Notes: generated by a model from the letters alone, not told the origin. A stretch of 64,000 bases of DNA from Achromobacter sp. UMC46 (GCF_014170335.1 NZ_LZZS01000040.1:186001-250000), one strand, 5' to 3'. Positions 18,842 through 31,934 are shown, numbered from the stretch's first letter. Translations and numbers: made by a program.

Positions 18842-18858
18842 GGCGGGCAGGCCGTGCC

Positions 18859-20052
18859 TCAGCGCGCCAGATAGCGCTGGGTCAGCAACACCCAGTACGC
18901 CGCGCCCACGGGCAGGCTGTGGTCGTTGAAATCGTAGCCGGGGTTGTGGACCATGCAGGCGCCGTGGCCGCTGTTGAAGCCGTCCGCCGAGCCATCGCCG
19001 TTGCCGACCAGCAAGTAAGAGCCGGGCACGTCTTCCAGCATGAAGGCGAAGTCTTCGCTGCCGGTCAGCGGCCGGGTCTGCGGATCCACGTTGTCGGTGC
19101 CGACGAGTTCCACCGCCACCTGCCGCGCGAAATCGGTTTCGGCCAGGGTATTCACCAGCACCGGATAGCCGCGGCCATAGTCGATCGTCGCTCGCACCTG
19201 GTAGCTGGCCGCCTGGTTGTGGACCAGTTCGGTGATGCGCGCCTGCAAAGTGTCGCGCACCGTCCGGTCCAGCGCGCGGACGCTGAGCTTGAGCGTCGCG
19301 GTCTGCGGAATGACGTTGTTGGCGCGGCCGGCATTGAACGCGCCCACGGTGATCACCGCCATGTGCAGCGGGTCGATGTTGCGGGCCACGATGCTCTGCA
19401 ACCCCATCACGATCGCCGCGCCCGCCACGACGGGGTCGGCGGCGCGGTGCGGCACCGCGCCGTGCCCCCCCACACCCTCCAGCACGATGGTGACGTTGTC
19501 GGACGAGGCCATGGTGGGGCCGTCGCGCAGCAGCAGCTGGCCTTGCGGGTGGCCGGGCATGTTGTGCATGGCGAAAATGGCGTCGCAGGGATATTTCTTG
19601 AACAGCCCGTCCTCCATCATGCGTTTGGCGCCGCCCAGCCCCTCTTCGGCGGGTTGGAAGATCAGGTTGAGGGTGCCGTCGAACTCGCCATGCCTGGCCA
19701 GATGGTGCGCCGCCGCCAGGAGCATGGCGGTGTGGCCGTCGTGGCCGCAGGCATGCATGACGCCCTCGTTGCGGCTGGCGTGGTCCAGGCCGGTGGCCTC
19801 CTGGATGGGCAAGGCGTCCATGTCGGCGCGCAGGCCCAGGCGCTTGGGGCCCGTGCCGCGGCGCAACTGCCCGACGACGCCGGTGCCGCCCAGTCCGCGT
19901 TCCACGTCATAACCCCATTGGGTGAGGCATTGCGCGACCAGGTCGCTGGTGCGGAATTCCTGGAAGCCGAGTTCGGGGTGGCGATGGATGTCTCGCCGGA
20001 TCGAGATGAACTCGTCGGCCTGGGCGGTCAGGGTCTGCAGGATCGGATGCAT
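18859..20052 (-). CDS. M20-family metal-dependent amidohydrolase
   Basis: This 397-residue M20D-type hydrolase resembles hippurate or N-acyl-amino-acid amidohydrolases. The metal site is visible as MHACGHDGHTAML, RADMDALPI and PAEEGLGGAK, with a lid/dimer domain in the second half. ATG 20052 gives the standard N-terminus (IRRDIHRHPELGFQE at about 20-34); the frame extends upstream but that part is Arg/Pro-rich filler. It lies 34 bases after a Bug-family binding protein on the same strand, so the two probably form an uptake-and-cleavage operon controlled by the divergent LysR gene. The substrate is unknown. Confidence 0.88.
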   Translation of the reverse strand: MHPILQTLTAQADEFISIRRDIHRHPELGFQEFRTSDLVAQCLTQWGYDVERGLGGTGVVGQLRRGTGPKRLGLRADMDALPIQEATGLDHASRNEGVMHACGHDGHTAMLLAAAHHLARHGEFDGTLNLIFQPAEEGLGGAKRMMEDGLFKKYPCDAIFAMHNMPGHPQGQLLLRDGPTMASSDNVTIVLEGVGGHGAVPHRAADPVVAGAAIVMGLQSIVARNIDPLHMAVITVGAFNAGRANNVIPQTATLKLSVRALDRTVRDTLQARITELVHNQAASYQVRATIDYGRGYPVLVNTLAETDFARQVAVELVGTDNVDPQTRPLTGSEDFAFMLEDVPGSYLLVGNGDGSADGFNSGHGACMVHNPGYDFNDHSLPVGAAYWVLLTQRYLAR

Positions 20053-20086
20053 GGCGGGTGGTTCCTTGTCTTGGGGGCGGCGTCGG

Positions 20087-21097
20087 TCAGGGTTTGCCGG
20101 CCAGTTCCAGGCGGCGGGCGATGTCGCGGAAGCGGCCGGTTTCGCTGCGGTACATCGCTTCCGCCGCATCCGCGCCCATGGGTGCCGAGACCTCGATGTT
20201 CTGGAATTCCAGGCCGCGTTTCACGGTGGGATCCTGCATGGCGTCGTTCAGTGCCGCGTGCAGGCGCAGGACCACGTCGTCGGGGGTGTCGCGTTTGACG
20301 AAATAGCCGGTCCAGGTGGTGAAGTTGAAACCCTTCAACTGTTGGCCTTCATTGACCGACGGTACCGCCGTCAAAGACGGGAGCTGGCTGCGTTGCGGGT
20401 CGAGCGTGGCCAGCAGCTTGATGCGGCCCTGTTCGGCCAGGGCCATCTGCTGCTGCGACAGCGGCAGGATGGCCAGATCGACCTGGCCGCCGCCGATATC
20501 CTGCATCAGCGGCGCGCCGCCCTTGTAGGGCACGTGGATCATGGTCGCGCCAATGGTGCGGGCCAGGTGTTCGCCCAGCACGTGGTAAAGCGAGCCGACG
20601 CCGACGCTGCCGAAGGTGAGCGGCTGGGACGCCGAGCGCGAGCGCGCCAGCGCGGCCAGTTCGTCGGCGCTGTTGGCGGGCAGGTCGCTGCGCGCGACGA
20701 TCACCAGCGGCGCCATGCCGATCATCTGCACCAGCCGGAAATCCTCGCTCTTGAGCTTGACCGCGGGGTTGGCGATGGGCGACAGGATCAGTTCGTTGGG
20801 GGAGCCCTGGAACAGGTAGTAGCCGTCGGATTTGGCCGCCAGGACCTTTTGCGCGCCCAGCGCGCCGCTCACGCCGCCCAGGTTCTCGACCAGCACGGGC
20901 TGGCCCAGCGTCTTCGACACGGGGGTCGCCACCAGGCGGGCGATGGCGTCGGAAGTGCCGCCGGCCGGGTAAGGCACCATCATCATGACGGGCCGGCTGG
21001 GATAGTCGGCCGCCCGGGCCTCCAGAGCCGGCAGCAGCGCTGCGCCCAGCGCCAGCGCACAGGCCGTGCGGCGCAGGTGTTCGGAAAGCGTGCTCAC
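20087..21097 (-). CDS. Bug-family periplasmic solute-binding protein
   Basis: The 336-residue protein has a Sec signal peptide cleaved near ARAADYPSRP. It carries the Bug/TctC fold with VPYPAGGTSDAIAR, the second-lobe HVPYKGGAPLMQD and FGSVGVGSLYH. Bug proteins bind carboxylates or amides and are greatly expanded in Bordetella and Achromobacter. Most, like this one, have no TctAB genes next to them. It is transcribed ahead of the M20 hydrolase and away from a LysR gene, with two LysR-type boxes in the 107-base gap. Confidence 0.92.
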   Translation of the reverse strand: MSTLSEHLRRTACALALGAALLPALEARAADYPSRPVMMMVPYPAGGTSDAIARLVATPVSKTLGQPVLVENLGGVSGALGAQKVLAAKSDGYYLFQGSPNELILSPIANPAVKLKSEDFRLVQMIGMAPLVIVARSDLPANSADELAALARSRSASQPLTFGSVGVGSLYHVLGEHLARTIGATMIHVPYKGGAPLMQDIGGGQVDLAILPLSQQQMALAEQGRIKLLATLDPQRSQLPSLTAVPSVNEGQQLKGFNFTTWTGYFVKRDTPDDVVLRLHAALNDAMQDPTVKRGLEFQNIEVSAPMGADAAEAMYRSETGRFRDIARRLELAGKP

Positions 21098-21157
21098 GAG
21101 TTTCCCCTTGTGATGTGGTGGTGATCCGCATGCTAGGGACAGGTCTCGCTAGTTGTC

Positions 21158-21170
21158 TAACGAATTGTTA
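21158..21170. promoter_or_regulatory. LysR-type box, intergenic (TAACGAATTGTTA)
   Basis: This is a T-N11-A palindrome with four-base arms TAAC/GTTA, located midway between the bug and lysR genes. Position and form fit the primary recognition site of the adjacent LysR protein. Confidence 0.5.
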
Positions 21171-21179
21171 TCCTGGAAG

Positions 21180-21198
21180 CTATAAGAAAAACTCATAG
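21180..21198. promoter_or_regulatory. Second LysR-type box beside the lysR start
   Basis: CTATAAG and CTCATAG form an imperfect inverted repeat around five A bases and contain T183-N11-A195. It ends seven bases before the lysR ATG, which fits autoregulation. Confidence 0.45.
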
Positions 21199-21204
21199 TT
21201 GAAG

Positions 21205-22107
21205 ATGAACCTCAAACAGCTCGAGCATCTGCTGGCGGTCGCTGAAGCAGGTTCTTTCAGCCGCGCCGCCGACCGCATGCATCTGACGCAATCGGCGTTG
21301 AGCCGCAGCATCCGCCTGCTGGAGGAAGACCTGGGCGCGTTGCTGCTGGACCGCATGGGGAAGCGCACCGAGCTGACCCCGTTGGGCCTGACCGTGGCCG
21401 GCCGGGCCCGGCGCATCCTGTTCGAATCGGCCGAACTGCGCCGCAGCGCTGAGCTGCTGACCCACGGGGACCAGGGGACCCTCCGCATTGGCCTGGGTTC
21501 GGGGCCTGGCGCGATGCTGATGACGCCGCTGCTGACGCATGTCGCGCAGCGCCACCCGCAATTGCATCTGGAACTCATGCGCGGCCCGCTGGAGGCGCAT
21601 TTGGCGCTACTGCGCGAACGGCGCCTGGACGCGCTGGTGGTCGATACCCGGGGCATCTCGCCCTCGGCGGACCTGCGCATCGAACCGGTCTCGCAGATGC
21701 GCGCCGGTTTCATCTGTCGGCGCGGCCACCCCTTGGCCAGCCAGGCGCGGCCGCCGCGGTTCGCCGATATTGCGGCCTATCCCTTGGCGTCCACTTTTCT
21801 TGCGGCCGATACCGAGCGCATCCTGATCGAGCATTTCGGCATCGAGCCGGATCCGCGCCTGTCGGTGCGCCTGCGCTGCGACGAGATCGGCAGCCTGCTT
21901 GACGCGGTGCGCGTGTCGGACGCGGTGTTCCTGGGGATCGTGGGCGCGGCCCGCGCCGGCATCGCCGCCGGCGAATTGATGGAATTGCCCAGCGATCCGC
22001 CGTTGCGCAGCCACGCGCTATTCGCGCTGGTGACCTTGACAGGCCGCACCGAAGCGCCCGCGATGGCACTCGTGCGCGGCTTCATGGCGCAGCGGCTGCA
22101 CGATTGA
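21205..22107 (+). CDS. LysR-family transcriptional regulator
   Basis: The 300-residue protein has the LysR winged helix-turn-helix at its N-terminus (LEHLLAVAEAGSFSRAA followed by LTQSALSRSIRLLEEDL) and a periplasmic-binding-like effector domain. ATG 21205 is preferred over TTG 21199. It is divergent from the bug-M20 operon, the usual layout for a LysR activator and its target. The effector is probably the solute carried by the Bug protein or its cleavage product, by analogy only. Confidence 0.93.
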   Translation: MNLKQLEHLLAVAEAGSFSRAADRMHLTQSALSRSIRLLEEDLGALLLDRMGKRTELTPLGLTVAGRARRILFESAELRRSAELLTHGDQGTLRIGLGSGPGAMLMTPLLTHVAQRHPQLHLELMRGPLEAHLALLRERRLDALVVDTRGISPSADLRIEPVSQMRAGFICRRGHPLASQARPPRFADIAAYPLASTFLAADTERILIEHFGIEPDPRLSVRLRCDEIGSLLDAVRVSDAVFLGIVGAARAGIAAGELMELPSDPPLRSHALFALVTLTGRTEAPAMALVRGFMAQRLHD

Positions 22108-22127
22108 GCAGACCGACGCGGCGCGGT

Positions 22128-22790
22128 TCAGCGATGTTTTCGGTAGGGCTCGTCTTCGGGAACGAAGGTGGCCTCGGCGCGCGCATCGCGCATCCATTCC
22201 TGCATGGCCGGCAACGCCAGTACCGCGTCCATGTAGTCGCGCACGGGGCCGGCGGCGGCAACGCCATAGGTGGTGAAGCGCGACACGACCGGCGCGAAGA
22301 ACGCATCCGCGATCGAAAACGCCCCGAACAGAAACGGGCCGCCCTGGCCGAATTCGGCTCGCGTTTCACGCCAGATGGATTGCAGGCGCAAGACGTCCTG
22401 CTTCGCCGCTTCGGGCAGGTCGATGCCGGGAAGATGCGCTTCGATGTTCATCGGCATGGCCTGGCGCAGCGCACCGAAGCCGCTGTGCATCTGCGCCGCC
22501 AGCGATCGCGCGCGGGCGCGCGCCTTCGCGTCTTTCGGCCATAGCTGCGCGTCGGGGCGCTGTTCGGCCACGTATTCGCAGATGGCCAGGGAATCCCAGA
22601 CGGCGAAATCCCCGTCCAGCAGTACCGGCACCAGGCCCGCGGGCGACACCGCGCCCACCTGGCGCGTGAACGCTTCCGTGAAAAACCCGAGCTTTTGCTC
22701 GGTAAAGGCAACGCCCGAGGCGCGCAGTGCGATCCAGGGGCGCAAGGACCACGACGAGTAGTTCTTGTTGGCGATGATCAAGGTGTACAT
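22128..22790 (-). CDS. Glutathione S-transferase
   Basis: The 220-residue protein has a thioredoxin-like GST N-domain beginning YTLIIANKNYSSWSLRPW, where a Ser in the SSWS segment would be the thiol-activating residue. GLVPVLLDGDFAVWDSLAI supplies the cis-Pro and the glutathione-binding Asp-Ser. The all-helical C-domain follows. The ATG at 22790 matches family starts; the frame upstream to 22916 overlaps the end of uvrA. It follows uvrA on the same strand by 52 bases and may be read from it. Confidence 0.9.
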   Translation of the reverse strand: MYTLIIANKNYSSWSLRPWIALRASGVAFTEQKLGFFTEAFTRQVGAVSPAGLVPVLLDGDFAVWDSLAICEYVAEQRPDAQLWPKDAKARARARSLAAQMHSGFGALRQAMPMNIEAHLPGIDLPEAAKQDVLRLQSIWRETRAEFGQGGPFLFGAFSIADAFFAPVVSRFTTYGVAAAGPVRDYMDAVLALPAMQEWMRDARAEATFVPEDEPYRKHR

Positions 22791-22842
22791 GCCGTATTTC
22801 CTTACACAGGGGTTGCCCGGGTTTTCGCTTCGGTGTGCAGGT

Positions 22843-25698
<2,856 letters not shown>

Positions 25699-25890
25699 GT
25701 CGGTCGGGCGTCCATAGGCTCTTTTAAGCGGTTTCAAAGGCCAACTTGGTACTATAGCGCGCCGAATCCCCCTGCGTTCAGGGTAGTTCGTCAAGTTGGA
25801 CTGAACCGGGTCCGGCGCGGCACCGCTAGATCAGACCGTGAGCGTGTGACATTCACGCGCGACCGCCCTTGTCATTGTTGAAATTTCCGC

Positions 25891-27075
25891 ATGTCGGCAG
25901 ATACCAGACTGAAATTGACCCCTTCCGAGCGCCGCGCCAGCATCGCGCTGGCCGGCCTGTTCGCCGCGCGGATGCTGGGGCTGTTCCTGTTGTTGCCGGT
26001 GTTCGCCGTGGCGGCCGCCGGGCTGCCGGGCGGCAACGACCCGGTCCGGGTCGGCCTGGCGCTGGGCATGTACGGGCTGACCCAGGCGTTCATGCAGATC
26101 CCCTTCGGGCTGGCGTCCGACCGCTGGGGCCGCCGCCCGGTGGTGCTGTTCGGCCTGCTGCTGTTCGTGGCGGGCAGCATCGTCTGCGCCCAGGCGACGG
26201 ACGTCTACTGGATCACCATCGGGCGCGCCATCCAGGGGGCGGGCGCGATTTCCGCCGCCGTCACCGCCTGGCTGGCCGACGCCACCCGCGACGAGGTGCG
26301 CACGCGCGCCATGGCCATGGTGGGCGGGTCGATCGGCCTGTCGTTCGCCGTGTCGCTCGTCCTGTCCCCCGTGCTGGTGGGCTGGTGGGGCCTGTCGGGC
26401 CTGTTCTGGACCATTGCCTGTCTGGGCGTCGTCTGTCTGGCCGTGGCGCGCTTTGTCGTGCCGGTAGTGCCGCGCACGCAGGCCCGCACGATGCAGGCCG
26501 CCAATCCACGCGAAGTCCTGACCCACCGCGACCTGCTGCGCCTGAATTTCGGCGTGTTCGTGCTGCATTTGATCCAGGTGTCGTTGTTTGTCGTCGTGCC
26601 GGCGCTGCTGGCCAAAGTGGGCGGCCTGGACGCGCGCGAGCTCTGGAAAGTCTATCTGCCCGTCATCCTGGTGTCGTTCGTGCTGATGGTGCCCGTCGTC
26701 TTCATCGCGGAAAAGCGCCGCGCACACCGGGGCGCTTTGCGCGCCGCGGTGGCGGGGCTGGTGGTGGTGTGCGCCTTGCTGCCCGCGGCCAGCCACGGTT
26801 TCTACACGTTGGCCATCGCGCTGACGGGGTTCTTCGTGGCCTTCAACGTGCTGGAAGCGCTGCAGCCGTCGCTGGTGTCGCGAGTGGCCCCGCAGGCCTA
26901 CAAGGGCCTGGCGCTGGGCTTCTACAACACGGCGCAGGCGGCGGGCCTGTTTGCGGGCGGCGCGCTGGGCGGATGGCTGGCTTCGCATTCGGGCGCCAGC
27001 GCCGTCTTTGTCGGCGCCGCAGTCCTGTCCGCGATCTGGCTGGCGGTGACCTGGGCACTTCGGCCCCTGGCCTGA
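25891..27075 (+). CDS. Major facilitator superfamily transporter
   Basis: The 394-residue protein has about 12 hydrophobic helices and the MFS loop motif GLASDRWGRRPVV between helices 2 and 3. It resembles the YajR/multidrug-efflux group. It is divergent from uvrA and lies upstream of ssb. The order uvrA, MFS, ssb recurs in betaproteobacteria. The substrate is unknown; drug or metabolite export is inferred from the family. Confidence 0.9.
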   Translation: MSADTRLKLTPSERRASIALAGLFAARMLGLFLLLPVFAVAAAGLPGGNDPVRVGLALGMYGLTQAFMQIPFGLASDRWGRRPVVLFGLLLFVAGSIVCAQATDVYWITIGRAIQGAGAISAAVTAWLADATRDEVRTRAMAMVGGSIGLSFAVSLVLSPVLVGWWGLSGLFWTIACLGVVCLAVARFVVPVVPRTQARTMQAANPREVLTHRDLLRLNFGVFVLHLIQVSLFVVVPALLAKVGGLDARELWKVYLPVILVSFVLMVPVVFIAEKRRAHRGALRAAVAGLVVVCALLPAASHGFYTLAIALTGFFVAFNVLEALQPSLVSRVAPQAYKGLALGFYNTAQAAGLFAGGALGGWLASHSGASAVFVGAAVLSAIWLAVTWALRPLA

Positions 27076-27375
27076 TCCTTGCGGGGATGCGTCCCCGACT
27101 TGGCGGGAAAGTCGCCGATTGTGCCGCCTACGGCGGCCAACAGCCCCGAATTCGTTTTCCGGGCTGGACGGATTTGTCACCAATGGCGTTTGGCGTACTG
27201 GGCGCTTTTCGTCGATAATACGTACCAAATTATGGCTTCACCCGGCGTCGCCGGTCATCCTTGCGGTGACCGGCGTGTTTCATGAAGCCGGTCTTCAACA
27301 TCGCTTTTTATGTTGTTGCCGGCGCGCTAGCGGCAACGCACAGGCGCAGGCTGTCAACAACAGAGGGACAACGGC
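27076..27375. other. 300-base gap between MFS gene and ssb: ssb promoter and structured leader
   Basis: No convincing gene is seen. A promoter candidate TTGGCG (27190-27195), 18 bases, GATAAT (27214-27219) would give a leader of about 150 bases. The leader can fold as GTTGCCG (27314-27320) with CGGCAAC (27330-27336), or as TGTTGTTG (27310-27317) with CAACAACA (27354-27361). The second fold ends at the AGAGGGA ribosome site of ssb, so it could mask it. Confidence 0.5.
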
Positions 27376-27897
27376 ATGGCATCGGTTAACAAAGTCATTC
27401 TCGTGGGCAATCTGGGGCGCGACCCGGAAGTCCGCTACAGCCCCGACGGGGCGGCAATCTGCAACATGTCGATCGCCACCACTTCGTCCTGGAAGGACAA
27501 GGCCAGCGGCGAAAAGCGCGAAGAAACCGAATGGCACCGCGTCGTCATGTACAACCGCCTGGCTGAAATCGCCGGCGAATACCTGAAGAAGGGCCGCTCG
27601 GTCTACATCGAAGGCCGCCTGAAGACGCGCAAGTGGCAAGACAAGGACACGGGCGCTGACCGCTACAGCACCGAAGTCGTCGCCGACCAGATGCAAATGC
27701 TGGGCGGCCGCGAAGACGGCGGTGGCGGTGGCGCAAGCTTCGGCGGTGGCGGCGGCTACGACGACGCCCCGTCGCGTCCGCAGCAGCAACGCGCCCCGGC
27801 GCAACGCCCGGCGCCCCAACAGCGCCCGGCCCCCGCAGCGGCTCCGGCCAGCAGCGGCGCCAATCTGGCCGACATGGACGACGACATTCCGTTCTAA
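27376..27897 (+). CDS. ssb: Single-stranded DNA-binding protein
   Basis: SSB coats single-stranded DNA during replication, repair and recombination. The 173-residue protein has an N-terminal OB fold (MASVNKVILVGNLGRDPEVR; WHRVVMYNRLAEIAGEYL), a Gly-rich then Gln/Pro/Ala-rich linker, and the acidic protein-interaction tail DMDDDIPF. It is complete and of normal length. A terminator follows 26 bases after the stop. Confidence 0.97.
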   Translation: MASVNKVILVGNLGRDPEVRYSPDGAAICNMSIATTSSWKDKASGEKREETEWHRVVMYNRLAEIAGEYLKKGRSVYIEGRLKTRKWQDKDTGADRYSTEVVADQMQMLGGREDGGGGGASFGGGGGYDDAPSRPQQQRAPAQRPAPQQRPAPAAAPASSGANLADMDDDIPF

Positions 27898-27923
27898 AAC
27901 GGATTCGCGGTACGTTTATGCGG

Positions 27924-27955
27924 AAAGCCCGCCTTCTTCGGAGGCGGGCTTTTTT
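27924..27955 (+). terminator. Terminator after ssb
   Basis: AAAGCCCGCC pairs with GGCGGGCTTT around a short loop, and a T tract follows. A matching A-run on the other side lets it also serve trpA, which ends at 27982 from the opposite direction. Confidence 0.9.
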
Positions 27956-27981
27956 CTGGCTGCCGCATGGCGACTGGTCGT

Positions 27982-28769
27982 TTACGCTCCGGCCCGGATG
28001 CCGTCGGAGAGTTTTCGAACCTCATTTAACGCCGCATCGATTCCGCCCGTCGCTAACACCTCGACCAGGTGCGTACCGACAGCGACCAGGTCGGCATGGC
28101 GGCTGACGGCGCGGGCCTGCTCGGCAGACCGTACGCCGAAGCCTGCCGCGACAGGCAGCAGCGTCCGCGCTCTTACCCGTTGCAGGGATTCGGCGATCGC
28201 GTCATCGGATGGCAACGCGCCGCCCGTGGTCCCCGCCAGCATGACGTGGTAGACGAAGCCGCTTGCGCCGCGCAGCACCGCATCCAGCCTGGCGGCGGGC
28301 GTCGTCGGGGCCGTCATCCGGATGACGTCGATGCCATGGGCTTGCGCCTGCCGGCCGATCTCGCCGGCGTGGTCCGGCGACAGGTCCACGATGATCAACC
28401 CGTCCACGCCCGCCTGGCCCGCGTCGGCCATGAAGGCCGCGACGCCGTAGCGCAGCATCGGGTTCAGATATCCCATCAGCACGATCGGGGTTTGCTGATC
28501 CTGCTGCCTGAACGCTTGGACCAGGTCGAAGGTCCGCCGCATCGTCTGGCCGGCGCGGATGGCGCGGTCATTGGCCAGTTGCAGCACCGGGCCGTCCGCC
28601 ACCGGGTCGCTGAACGGCATGCCGAGTTCGATCACGTCGGCGCCGGCTGCGGGCAACTGGTTCAAGAGTCGCAGGCATTCGTCGTAAGACGGATCGCCCG
28701 CCGTGAAGTACGCGGCCAGCCCCGCTTGGCCGGCCGCCCGCAGCGCGGCGAGCTTGTGTTCCAGACGGC

Positions 28770-28773
<4 letters not shown>
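27982..28773 (-). CDS. trpA: Tryptophan synthase alpha chain
   Basis: TrpA splits indole-3-glycerol phosphate to indole, which is channelled to TrpB. The 263-residue TIM barrel has ELGMPFSDPVADGPV (catalytic Glu) and GYLNPMLRYG. ATG 28773 overlaps the trpB stop and gives the standard start SRLEHKLAALRAAG. The pair is arranged trpB-trpA and is divergent from a TrpI-like LysR gene, as in pseudomonads. In most betaproteobacteria trpBA follows trpF and precedes accD; that is not the case here. Confidence 0.95.
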
Positions 28774-29978
<1,205 letters not shown>

Positions 29979-30033
29979 GGCATTAGCCTGTTGAACACAT
30001 TGAAGCTATGGTAGCGAGGGTTATTCCCTTGAT

Positions 30034-30075
30034 AAATCATAGATTTCTTGCTTGCGATTATTAGATTTTCTAATA
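30034..30075. promoter_or_regulatory. Two dyads between trpB and the TrpI-like gene
   Basis: AAATC-ATA-GATTT spans 30034-30046 and TATTAG-ATTTT-CTAATA spans 30059-30075. The latter contains a T-N11-A LysR core (T61 to A73) and lies just upstream of the lysR ATG at 30084. They are candidate sites for the adjacent LysR protein, acting on trpBA and on itself. Confidence 0.5.
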
Positions 30076-30083
30076 TCCAAGCC

Positions 30084-30974
30084 ATGCGTACCCTTCCCCC
30101 CATGAACTCGCTGCGCGTCTTCGACAGCGCCGCCCGGCACTTGAACCTGTCCCTTGCCGCCGAGGAGCTGCGGGTGTCGCACAGCGCGGTCAGCCAGCAG
30201 ATACGGCAGTTGGAAACCTGGTTGGGCGGCAAGTTGTTCGAACGGCACTCAGGGGGCGTACGGCTGACCGCGGCGGGCCACGACCTGCTGCGCGCCTGCC
30301 AGCCGGCCTTCGACATGCTCGAGCAACGATGCGCCGCGCTGCGCGGCAGAACCGCATCCGCCGATGTGGTCATCGGCGCCCCGGCCAGTCTGCTGTCCAA
30401 CTGGATCATTCCAAGGCTTGAGCACTTCGAGCGCGGGCATCCCGATATCCAGGTCAGGCTGCAAACGGCAACCGATATCGCGTTGTTGGAGCGCGGGGTT
30501 GTTGACGTGCTGATCGTTGCCGAGGATCACCAGTCCGCGGCGATTGGGGCGACGCCGTTGTTCCCGGAGGCGATCGGTCCGGTCTGCACGCGCGAGCTGG
30601 CGCAGCGGCTCGCCACGCCGGCCGACATCCTGGCCTTGCCGCGGCTGCAGACGTCTTCGCGGCCCCGCGCGTGGGAACAGTGGGCCGCCGCGTGCGGGTT
30701 GGCAGAGGCCCCGGCGCTGGCGCCGCCGAAACATCAGTTCGATCAGCTGGGCCACATGCTGGACGCCGCGGCGGTGGGCCTGGGCATCGGCATTGCGCCG
30801 GAAATGCTGGTGCAGGCCGATATCCTGGCAGGCAAGCTTGCGGCTCCTCTCGGCTTCAAACAAACGGGAGGATGGTTTAGCCTGTACGTCCGCGCGGACG
30901 CCAGAGCCGCCGTGGAAGACCTGAAGCGCTGGTTGAAGACCGAGGCGGCAGCGAAAGCCGATTGCTCTGCATGA
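30084..30974 (+). CDS. trpI: LysR-family regulator, TrpI-like
   Basis: The 296-residue protein starts RTLPPMNSLRVFDSAARHLN, matching the GcvA/TrpI subgroup of LysR proteins, with the helix SHSAVSQQIRQLETWLG. In Pseudomonas, TrpI activates divergent trpBA when indole-3-glycerol phosphate accumulates. The same divergent layout is present here, so the name is context-based. It could instead be a GcvA-type regulator of other genes. ATG 30084 is preferred over the upstream TTG 30048. Its stop overlaps the next gene (ATGA). Confidence 0.78.
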   Translation: MRTLPPMNSLRVFDSAARHLNLSLAAEELRVSHSAVSQQIRQLETWLGGKLFERHSGGVRLTAAGHDLLRACQPAFDMLEQRCAALRGRTASADVVIGAPASLLSNWIIPRLEHFERGHPDIQVRLQTATDIALLERGVVDVLIVAEDHQSAAIGATPLFPEAIGPVCTRELAQRLATPADILALPRLQTSSRPRAWEQWAAACGLAEAPALAPPKHQFDQLGHMLDAAAVGLGIGIAPEMLVQADILAGKLAAPLGFKQTGGWFSLYVRADARAAVEDLKRWLKTEAAAKADCSA

Positions 30975-31699
30975 CCCAGAACATCTACGACACCCCTGAA
31001 TTCTTCGACGGCTATAGCCGGATGGCGCGTTCGGTGCATGGCTTGGACGCCGCGCCCGAATGGCCGGCATTGCAGGCGATGCTGCCGGACGTGCGCGGCA
31101 GCCGGGTGGTGGATCTGGGCTGTGGCTTCGGCTGGTTCTGCCGTTGGGCGCAAACGCAAGGGGCGGCCGAAGTGGTGGGCATGGACGTGTCCCAAAACAT
31201 GCTGGATCGGGCGCGGGCGACGACCCCGTCGCCGCAGGTCGCCTATGTGCATGCCGACCTGGAGCGATTGCATCTGCCCTGGGGCCGCTTCGAGCTGGCC
31301 TACAGTTCGCTGGCGCTGCATTACGTCGAACACTTGGCAGACGTGTTCGCGATGATTCATCGCACGTTGGTGCCAGGCGGACGCTTCGTGTTTTCGGCCG
31401 AGCACCCCATCTACACCGCGCCGGCTCAACCGGGTTTTGTCCAGGATGCGACGGGCCAACGGGTATGGCCGCTGAACCAATATTCGCTGGAAGGGCCGCG
31501 CACGACCGATTGGCTGGCCAAAGGTGTGATCAAGCGGCATCGCACGCTCGCGACGTACCTGAATCTGCTGATCCAGGCGGGCTTCACGATCCGGCAGGTG
31601 GAGGAATGGGCGCCGTCGGCGGAACAGTTGGCGGCGCAGCCCGCGCTGGCTGAGGAGCAGGACCGGCCGATGATGGTGCTGGTGTCGGCCAGCCGTTAG
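30971..31699 (+). CDS. Class I SAM-dependent methyltransferase
   Basis: The 242-residue protein has a Rossmann methyltransferase core with motif I VVDLGCGFGW (about 47-56), the acidic GMDVSQNML strand and the LVPGGRFVFS post-motif. It resembles UbiE/MenG-like or small-molecule methyltransferases. The substrate cannot be told. It overlaps the LysR gene by four bases and so is co-transcribed with it; whether it has a role in tryptophan metabolism is unknown. Confidence 0.88.
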   Translation: MTQNIYDTPEFFDGYSRMARSVHGLDAAPEWPALQAMLPDVRGSRVVDLGCGFGWFCRWAQTQGAAEVVGMDVSQNMLDRARATTPSPQVAYVHADLERLHLPWGRFELAYSSLALHYVEHLADVFAMIHRTLVPGGRFVFSAEHPIYTAPAQPGFVQDATGQRVWPLNQYSLEGPRTTDWLAKGVIKRHRTLATYLNLLIQAGFTIRQVEEWAPSAEQLAAQPALAEEQDRPMMVLVSASR

Positions 31700-31767
31700 G
31701 GCGGCCGACGAGCGTGGCGGAAGGGCATCAAGAAATATATTGTTTCACAATACCCGCTTGCGTTGTC

Positions 31768-31783
31768 TATCTAGTAGTAGGTA
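31768..31783. promoter_or_regulatory. Operator copy 1 for local TetR (TATCTA-N4-TAGGTA)
   Basis: Inverted half-sites TATCTA and TAGGTA are separated by GTAG. It lies 151 bases before the first DUF4148 gene. The same form recurs at 31875, 32274 and 32755. Confidence 0.6.
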
Positions 31784-31874
31784 AGATTCATCCATCGACG
31801 CAGCAAACCCAACCAAGCCGCTGACGCCGGAACCAGAAATACAGTAGCACCGCTTTTTTATTTCCCTCGGTATC

Positions 31875-31890
31875 TACCTATAAGTAGATA
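31875..31890. promoter_or_regulatory. Operator copy 2 for local TetR (TACCTA-N4-TAGATA)
   Basis: Same 6-4-6 geometry as copy 1, within a larger dyad TATCTAC...GTAGATA at 31871-31890. It ends 44 bases before the first DUF4148 ATG, a typical promoter-overlapping place. Confidence 0.7.
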
Positions 31891-31934
31891 GTTTAATCGA
31901 AACCCGCATCGAATCCGTTATCTGGAGATCAACC

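Noticed and set aside
25699..25794. N-terminal extension of UvrA
   Set aside because: The extra 32 codons are not family-like and overlap a promoter-like TATAGT; GTG 25698 gives the conserved start.
25700..25890. LexA (SOS) box between uvrA and the MFS gene
   Set aside because: I looked for CTG-N10-CAG on both strands and found no convincing match.
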